Shown here: in pieces, positions 57,297-64,000 of the stretch
How positions within the stretch are numbered: the first letter of the stretch is position 1
Layout: each line of letters begins with the position of its first letter
From: Mimachlamys varia
Taxonomy: Eukaryota > Mollusca > Bivalvia > Pectinida > Pectinidae
DNA length: 64,000 bases
Direction: 5' to 3'
Assembly (NCBI GenBank): GCA_947623455.1
Contig: OX392527.1
Span: 52,062,401 to 52,126,400, forward strand
Made by a program: the position numbers and the translations under genes
The notes under the pieces: model-generated
Database searches by the model: none
The model's input: only the letters and a program-made list of their open reading frames with translations
What the model was told of the DNA's origin: nothing

Positions 57297-58925
57297 TAAA
57301 TCCGTGTTGCTAGATGCATGGCTTACTTTTGGACTACCCCAGAGCAAAAATCTTTCTAAGAACAAATGAAAATCATCGACCGATCTCTTGTTATTGTATA
57401 ATATTGCTTAAAAAGTTAAAGCGAAAATAGAACAGCGGACGTCAGGGAAAACTAACCCTAAATTAGCAGAGATCTAAAAATTGACCTCTGGCTCTATACT
57501 TACCAAGTTTGTGTCATAATGTCATAACAATGAAAGTGTTTAGCCGTTCAGAAATGTAAAATTTGACCTTGTCCTTTGATATGACGACAATGAAGGAGAT
57601 ATAAAAATCAGGTTGACTTTTGATCCGAGAATTAGTGTTGCATAAACAATCGGACATGTTTGACCTCTAACCTTTACGGTAAAGGTCTTCAATGACTTCA
57701 TGATTATGCACTGCACATCGTCTATAGGCATTGCATGTATACGGAAAATCACCCAGATAGTATTTTTTTGGAAATTTCACACTTGTTTTACCCTTTACCC
57801 CAAAGCCAAGGTCACAGTGACATAATGAAAGTGTACTGCACATTGGTTTAATGTGATGAAAGATACTGCAGGTTTCGTAATGATATTTTCAACGATTTAG
57901 AAGTTATGGCTCGGACAAAACCCTCACCAGGATAAGAAGTGGCAAAAGAACCGGTATTAAATAATTTTGTCATCCGTCATCCAAAGTTGAGACATAATGA
58001 AAGCGTGAATCTATTTTTTAAAAAAATCTTCATTTGTCTCATTTGTCGTTAATATGTACCAGGAAAGCTTCACATGTAAGATGAACGCAATGCACCTATG
58101 TGTTGACAGTTTTAGTTAGATTCATTATGTCAAAATGATTTCCATTATCATTTATCAGTTTCGTCCTTCTAGGTCTTACGACTGGTGGCATGTGTCTGTC
58201 GGTGTATATGTAACTCACTCAAATAATCGAAATGACGTGTTAACGTGATACTATCCCTAATCTATCGTGATATTTACATCGCCATGTGATTGTATAACAA
58301 GCTACATGTAATAGGATAAGTAAAGGAAAACAAAACACCAATAATTTCGTAAGTATCGCTTGATATCGTAAACGGTGAGAAGATATCTTCTTTTATATCA
58401 GCGGCGTTTTTGACCAGTATGGATTTCAAATTTGTTGGTTACGGCATATATTTAAGTATCTCTGTTACAATGTCGATAAAAAAACGTTTTTAGAAACACA
58501 GTAAATTTTATGTCGGCAAATGCTTGTGCCCTTTGTAAATAGTATTGGCATATGGAACACATAGGGTTTAATACAATTGGGTTTCAGGGCAATCTACCGT
58601 TGGAATATCAATACTTTTAGGAATTATTTGATTACTTTCTTGGAGCAAGGCAAACGCGTCCCCTATAATAATGTATCATCTAATAAACATTTATAACACT
58701 TACGGTCATTCACTAATGGTATTTTTGGAAAGTCGAATTCCTACGAAGTGTAAGTGGATCACAATTTTATTTGGGAACACTATTGAAGCAACTAAGTCCC
58801 GACATTCTTATATATCACACACTACTGAAACATTGTAATAAGGTTTCACTAACTATGTTGTTGATGCAAATTATTTAAAAATATTAACGTTTTTTTTTTA
58901 AAGCATTCATATACTAAGTATAGGT
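57297..58925. other. Spacer with a possible diverged repeat
   Basis: Between 57505 and 57990, CATAATGAAAGTGT, TTTGACCT and CTGCACAT motifs recur at about 57515-57720 and 57815-57860. This hints at a degenerate repeat with a period of a few hundred bp, but I cannot define units. No gene seen. Confidence 0.4.
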
Positions 58926-59040
58926 GTAACGTGCAGGCGGTCACCCATCCAACTACTCATCACGCTCATCGTTGCTTTACTACTGTGAAACGATCCCCAG
59001 GTTATACCGCATGGCTGGAAAAGCTAGCTCGCCAGTTAGG
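58926..59040 (-). mobile_element. 5S-rRNA-like repeat (SINE3-type), copy 2
   Basis: The minus-strand reading starts CCTAACTGGCGAGCTAGC and contains AAAGCAACGATGAGCGTGAT followed by GTAGTTGGATGGGTGACCGC. The last string is nearly the 5S C box. It matches 21175-21290 across its length. It lies just upstream of the best RT-tail copy, in opposite orientation. Confidence 0.65.
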
Positions 59041-59127
59041 AAGTATTTTCTCCTCATATACCTAGCTGGACATTATACAGGTAGCCCATCAATTCAAACA
59101 CGGTCTTACCAATTCTTGACATTGGCA

Positions 59128-60018
59128 TTTAAGCGTCTTCGTGTTCTGTTGGCATTCTAATGGGCACTAACTGTGCACCACTTTTGGCTCACTTGTTTTT
59201 GTTTTCATACGAGGCTGAATTTGTCGAGGGGCTTATCAGGACGGGTAACAAAAACCTTGCCAAATCTTTCAATTTCACTTTCAGGTATATCGACGATGTG
59301 TTGTCAAGAAGTTTGCTGATCTAGTTGATCGTATATACCCTACTGAACTTGAAATTAAAGACACAACAGACTCTCCTACATCAGCTCCTTACCTCGATCT
59401 TTACTTAAACTATGACCAACACGGGCAACTTACTACTAAGCTGTATGATAAACGTGACGATTTCGATTTTCCGATCGTGAACTTTCCCTTTCTTGATAGT
59501 AACATCCCTGCTTCTCCATCCTATGGTGTTTACATGTCGCAGTTGATTCGTTATTCTAGGGCTTGCTCTGAATATCGCAATTTTCGTGATAGATGTCGAC
59601 TGCTGACGAACAAACTTACGGCACAGGGATTCGAGAAATGCAGGTTGATGAAGACTATGGGCAAGTGTTATGGTCGCCATCTTGATATCATCGAGAAATA
59701 TTCTGTATCTTTGTGTGATATGAAGATGGACGTTTTTGAGTTTGCTTGTTAGTGTTTTTACTTGTTGTGATGACAATGATGACTCGGTTCTCATTTTGAG
59801 AATTAATGCTTACTTGGATGTGACCAAAATTTACATGGCGGGTGTCGTCGATGAAGCAGAAGACGCTTACTCTTCCGGAACACCTGGTTTTATTTTATTG
59901 TGCTTTTACGAGAGTCTCCATGTAAATCTTTCCTTTGTTCCTATTTTGCCCCTAGTTTAATCGATTTTGAGTTCGGATTATAGTTTTGTTGACGCTTTGG
60001 TATTCTCTGATTTATTTT
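59128..60018 (+). mobile_element. RT-tail family, reference copy
   Basis: The most complete copy in the window: the RT C-terminal half (59150-59752) followed by a 260 bp tail ending GGTATTCTCTGATTTATTTT. It is still 5'-truncated. The tail carries an open frame in the +1 phase relative to the RT frame, with no ATG before MAGVVDEAEDAYSSG. The same 3' end recurs in at least ten fragments in the window. Confidence 0.85.
59150..59752 (+). pseudogene. Reverse transcriptase C-terminal half, probably Penelope-like
   Basis: In order: SVGILMGTNCAPLLAHLFLF, SYEAEFVEGLIRTGNKNLAK, FTFRYIDDVLS (catalytic YIDD), then a 10 bp deletion relative to 30770-31085 that shifts the frame. It resumes as RIYPTELEIKDTTDSPTSAP, YLDLYLNYDQHGQLTTKLYD, FPIVNFPFLDSNIPASP, YGVYMSQLIRYSRACSEY, LTNKLTAQGFEKCRLMKTMG, YGRHLDIIEKYSVSLCD and a stop after FEFAC. 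This is the palm-thumb half of an RT that copies element RNA. The (P)MGTNCAP and YIDD motifs suggest Penelope-like elements, but no GIY-YIG endonuclease is visible, so the class is uncertain. The frameshift and missing N-terminus make it inactive. Confidence 0.85.
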
Positions 60019-61193
60019 AACAGTATCAACATTAATGCATCGCAATTTAACTTTGATGTGATAAATATTATTTTAGACAATATCCTGTAATAACACAACT
60101 GGGATAATGTGTTAGATATATGTCAGAATATGTTAATACCATCAGACCAATATGCACTTTTTGTAGTTATATCTGTACACAAATATAATTCAATTTGTAC
60201 ATTAGGATGGCATCTATTTCACTTGTTTAATCTGTATCATAACTGTTGTACGTTGATATTCTTGTTGACCCATTGTAAATATTCAATAATCTTTAGTTTA
60301 TCTAAAGGCAAGTTTTAAAATTAGTGGCTCGAATTTAGTTTTCCGAACATGAGCTTTCCATTTCTTGATTGTCGCATATCTGCTTCCAGAACCGTACATG
60401 TATTTGTTTGATTAACGCACGTTATTCAGCTGAAGAGCGTGGTCCGAATATGACGAGTTATGATAGATGATGACTTCGTACAAAGCATTTCTAACTTTTT
60501 TCATTGTGCATGCTTGGGAAGATAATGAGAAGTAATAATAGTCGCCAATGTGATTTTTTTTTGAAAAAAAACCCAAAGTTTGTTTGGTATAAAAGTCGGT
60601 TTCTTTATTTCGCCCTTAAATTTTCGTTATTGTTTTGTTTTCATTGTCCTGGGTCTTACCATACGGACGGTGGCTTCCGTTGGGTGTTACGTAAGTATAG
60701 GTGATAAATGTTGCTGATAAAGTAGCAGAAGTTTGTGCTTTCTAAAACACAGGAATTCATCTACTTGTACTGTTCTCAACATTTATTTCATAATACCTTT
60801 ACATAGTATAGGAATCCTAGCATTGTTAATTCTTACAGATGTATACATTGTATGATATGATCATGATATTGGGCGAATGTACTAAATAAGCAATGTAAAC
60901 GTAGATGATGTATATTATTATGTCATTGACATATCGATATACTTGTATCTTCATTAGCTATCGATAATGCTATTTTTGGATTTTCTATGATTCGATTCAA
61001 ATGCAGTTTGGGAAAGAAGAGTTCCTATAAAACGGAAGTGAACTATAAATATATTGGTATTACTATTAAAACCAGTGTGTCCTGGCTTATTTAAATAACA
61101 CATACTGTTCAAATATTGCATTCATGTTAAGTGTGGGTGTGTTTTTGTTGGATATAGTTTCAAAATATGTTCTTTTCTTTATTGAAAACATGA
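60019..61193. other. Spacer, nothing recognised
   Basis: No supported feature. Confidence 0.5.
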
Positions 61194-61400
61194 TGTTTAC
61201 TTGGATGTGACAAAGTTTTACATGGCGGATTTCGTCGACGAAGCAGAAGACGCTTACTCTTCCGGAACACCTGGTCTTAATCTCTTGTGTTTTTACGAGA
61301 GTCTCCGTGTAAATCTTTCTTTGTTCCTATTTTCCTCTAGTTTAATCGATTTTGAGTTCGGAATATGGTTTTGTTGACGCGTTGGTATTCTTTGAATTTT
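61194..61400 (+). mobile_element. RT-tail family, tail-only copy
   Basis: GTTTACTTGGATGTGACAAA, ATGGCGGATTTCGTCGACGA, CTTCCGGAACACCTGGTCTT and GAGTTCGGAATATGGTTTTG. It ends at GGTATTCTTTGAATTTT followed by an A-run, which may be a remnant poly(A)-like tail. Confidence 0.85.
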
Positions 61401-61879
61401 AAAAAAAAATGACTTCTGCACTATACATAGGAAGTCTATTATTTTCTAATTACATTAATGCATCAAAACACAAATAAAAATACACATTATTCCACTATAA
61501 CTGTAAGTTGTACGAGCATTCTGTACAGGCACATCTATCCTTACACCACAATAAAAGGAACGACTATCCCTTGCAAATCTGTAATCGAAACATTTGCGTG
61601 GAAAAAAAGGTCATGTAAAAACATGGCGAAAAGAATTTACAATTATAACTTTATTACACAGATTTAATTTAGATCATGCCTGCTATACCCCTAGGGAAAG
61701 GAAATAAAGTTGCCAAAAATTGGCAGCCTACACTGCTATGACATGAACAATGCACAATTACAAAACCTTACCAAAAACAAGACGGACTGACAGACGGGCG
61801 GATGGACGGAGATAAAACTTATATAGTCCCCTTGGTTTCGCCCGTAGAGGGCTTATACTATCGCCAGTTTATACGTTTA
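61401..61879. other. Spacer, nothing firmly recognised
   Basis: GACGGACTGACAGACGGGCG near 61780 and GTCCCCTTGGTTTCG near 61825 resemble a widespread mollusc repeat, but boundaries are not visible. Confidence 0.4.
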
Positions 61880-61995
61880 CTTTATTCATAAGCAGTTTTA
61901 TAGTATATTACAAATCGGTTTATGGTATTATTCATAAGTAGTTTATAATTTTATTCATAAGCAGTTTATATCATTATTCAAAAGCAGTTTACTAT
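61880..61995. repeat. Short degenerate tandem repeat, TTCATAAGCAGTTTA
   Basis: TTATTCATAAGCAGTTT and variants occur five times (near 61883, 61929, 61952, 61974 and a diverged copy near 61910) with a period of about 23 bp. Confidence 0.65.
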
Positions 61996-62760
61996 TATCA
62001 AGTCTAGGTTGACTGTATTAATAATCCATGAACTAGACAAATATAAAACAATGATGATGCAAAAGTATGGTAAGTGTTATTCATATTTCGTCGTTGATGC
62101 TAAAGCTAAACTGCGTTAAATTATTCTATATAATCGATTCACGTTTTTGTGAAAGGTGGTAAAAGGAGAACGGATTGAACTTTGCATATATTTTCATAAC
62201 TTTGTCGAAGTGTTTGTTTTAAAAGTAGCATAGCCATTCAAACGCCATGAATTAGCATAACCATTCACGCATGTTGTTGACAATGCTTAGGAAACCTATC
62301 AAGATATATTTCAGCCTGAAATAAAAATGATTTACACCATGCTTTTTATCCTTCAATCAGGTTCTGAAAATAAGTGTAAATTAGTATTAGCAAAGGAATT
62401 ACGGGTGCAGTTATGTGCAATAAGATCAAAATCTTTAACTAGGCTTTACTTACCAAACTCTGTTGGTAGATTTTGACTGTCTTTCTTGATGAAAAAATGT
62501 ATAGCATGATGTTTTTTTTTTATAAGACGTCAATCTAATTAAACGTTGAAGTTAAGTCTTACATCGAACAGCAAGCATTAAAACAGGATTATAGAACAAA
62601 TATTGCTTATGTAAACATACTATTGGTTCTTTTCCCTTTTTGCTGATCGGTACGGCGAAGAGTAATAGTTCTTTGAACTCATAAATTATTTTTAATATCA
62701 TGTTCCCTACCGAAGATGTTCGGACCTCACCACCGGTTGCAAGCTCTTAATAGGTTGTAG
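61996..62760. other. Spacer, nothing recognised
   Basis: No supported feature. Confidence 0.5.
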
Positions 62761-63172
62761 ACGTTTCTCTTTCGATTAGTCATATTTCCCCTTTTTTGAT
62801 AGAAACATCCCTGCTTCCTGTAACCTATGTTGTTAACATGCCGCAGGTTGTTCGTTTTGCTTGGGGCTGTTATGAATATCAATATGTTTGTGATATACTT
62901 ATGCCCCTAAAACAATTTTACGTCACAGGGGTTCGAGGAATTTAGGTCGATGAGGACTATGAACACGTTGTTTGGTCGCCATCTAAGTCGCAATGATAAA
63001 TATTTTGTATCCAAGTATGATATGATGGTTCACGTGATTAATATGCTCTTTAGCACTCCTGGTCTTATTTTTTGTGCCTTTTAAAGCGACTGTTTTCTTT
63101 CCTAAATTGTTCCTGGTTTTGTGAATGTAGATATGGTTTTGTTGATGCTTCGGTATTCTCTGATTCATTTTA
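62761..63172 (+). mobile_element. RT-tail family, old copy
   Basis: Matches 59460-60013 with many substitutions and deletions: GATAGAAACATCCCTGCTTC, GGTTCGAGGAATTTAGGTCG, TGGTCGCCATCTAAGTCGCA, CACTCCTGGTCTTATTTTTT and CTTCGGTATTCTCTGATTC. RT frame destroyed. Confidence 0.8.
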
Positions 63173-64000
63173 ACCATCTAAAATACATAGCGTTTAAAGG
63201 GGTCAACACATGTGTGTGTAAGGTTCATCATTAAGATATTAAATAATTATCAATACACTGTAAGAATGTTTTCATTGGTGTTACGTCAGCCAATCTATGT
63301 TTTACTCTCTGCACGTAACCTGATTAACGCTAAATTAAACCATGTACAGTCACTGACTTATATATTTGGACATATTGTATGTGTATGAATCACGTCACCT
63401 TCTGTAGTCTAAAACATGATCTCTTTAAAAAAAATTTTGCAAGAACAACATCAGACTTTCGAAATATTAATATATATCATGCTTGATTCCAGTTTAAATA
63501 TAGGGTGATATAAGCTAGCTAACGAGCCCAATTGCAAGCGTACTTTCCAAACATGGTCTGGTTGGGACAACCAAGACATGTTTTGAAGGGGACGCTTATG
63601 TGTGGGTTTCAAATCTTTCAATTTAATTTGATGTCTCAACAGTTCTTGTTGCTATCTTTTGTTGTTTGCTATTGTATTGGTATCCTTGTATGCTTTTAAA
63701 GGCCCAATATACGTAACTTCAGGGAAATTTTCGTGATTCTGAAAAATTCTGAAAAAAAATCCAGTTGATAACCATGCAAAAATGAGCCTAAAACGATGTA
63801 AACCTGAGCGGTAACTAACAAGAAACTCTGGACAAAAAAAATCCAAAGAATTGAAAATACTTCAGGTGGGGCCCACTTCAACAACAAACCGAAGGTAGAA
63901 GACGGTTTGAAATGGACGCGTGTTTACAAATCGCGTGTTTCAACTGCTGCTGTACCGGTTACCGCCAAAGAATTCATCTTGAATAATGCTGATATCAGTT
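63173..64000. other. Spacer, nothing recognised
   Basis: No supported feature up to the window edge. Confidence 0.5.

Overview
This 64 kb window looks like AT-rich non-coding DNA from an animal genome, most likely a marine mollusc and probably a bivalve. That assignment is an inference. It rests on the repeat families, which I recognise from general familiarity with bivalve sequence, and on the absence of anything bacterial: no dense ORFs, operons or ribosome binding sites. I found no convincing host protein-coding exon. Almost every supportable feature is a transposable element, a relic of one, or a tandem repeat.

Layout. 1-9.5 kb: spacer with small inverted-repeat elements (MITEs) and SINE fragments. 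9.5-12.7 kb: a hammerhead-ribozyme motif on the minus strand at 9541-9582, then a 5'-truncated non-LTR retrotransposon (minus strand) with endonuclease remnant, a full reverse transcriptase (RT) domain and a C-terminus broken by two stop codons. 13.1-13.5 kb: a degenerate minisatellite. 19.0-20.8 kb: two retroelement fragments joined head to head. The second is a non-LTR C-terminus, and a 178 bp TA-flanked MITE sits in its 3' UTR. 21-28 kb: a 5S-rRNA-like repeat, a diverged 200 bp direct repeat, a nearly perfect 72 bp-arm palindrome and a second foldback element. 30.7-32.5 kb: an RT fragment with a changed active site and a 10-bp-periodic GC-rich repeat. 33.0-39.2 kb: a satellite of about 120 copies of a 52 bp unit with internal duplications. 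39-64 kb: many copies of one RT-bearing element (called 'the RT-tail family' here), more SINEs, MITEs and minisatellites.

The RT-tail family is the dominant resident: I count at least fourteen copies or fragments between 8.7 and 63.2 kb. Most are 5'-truncated and end at the same 3' point, as expected of target-primed reverse transcription. The RT motifs look closest to Penelope-like elements, but I could not confirm the class.

The items most worth checking are the hammerhead ribozyme with an intact catalytic core, the 70/72-identical palindrome, the satellite that is largely stop-free in all three minus-strand frames, and the 5S-derived repeat pair. All long predicted proteins inside 33.0-39.2 kb are by-products of the 52 bp repeat (52 = 1 mod 3) and should not be taken as genes without expression evidence.
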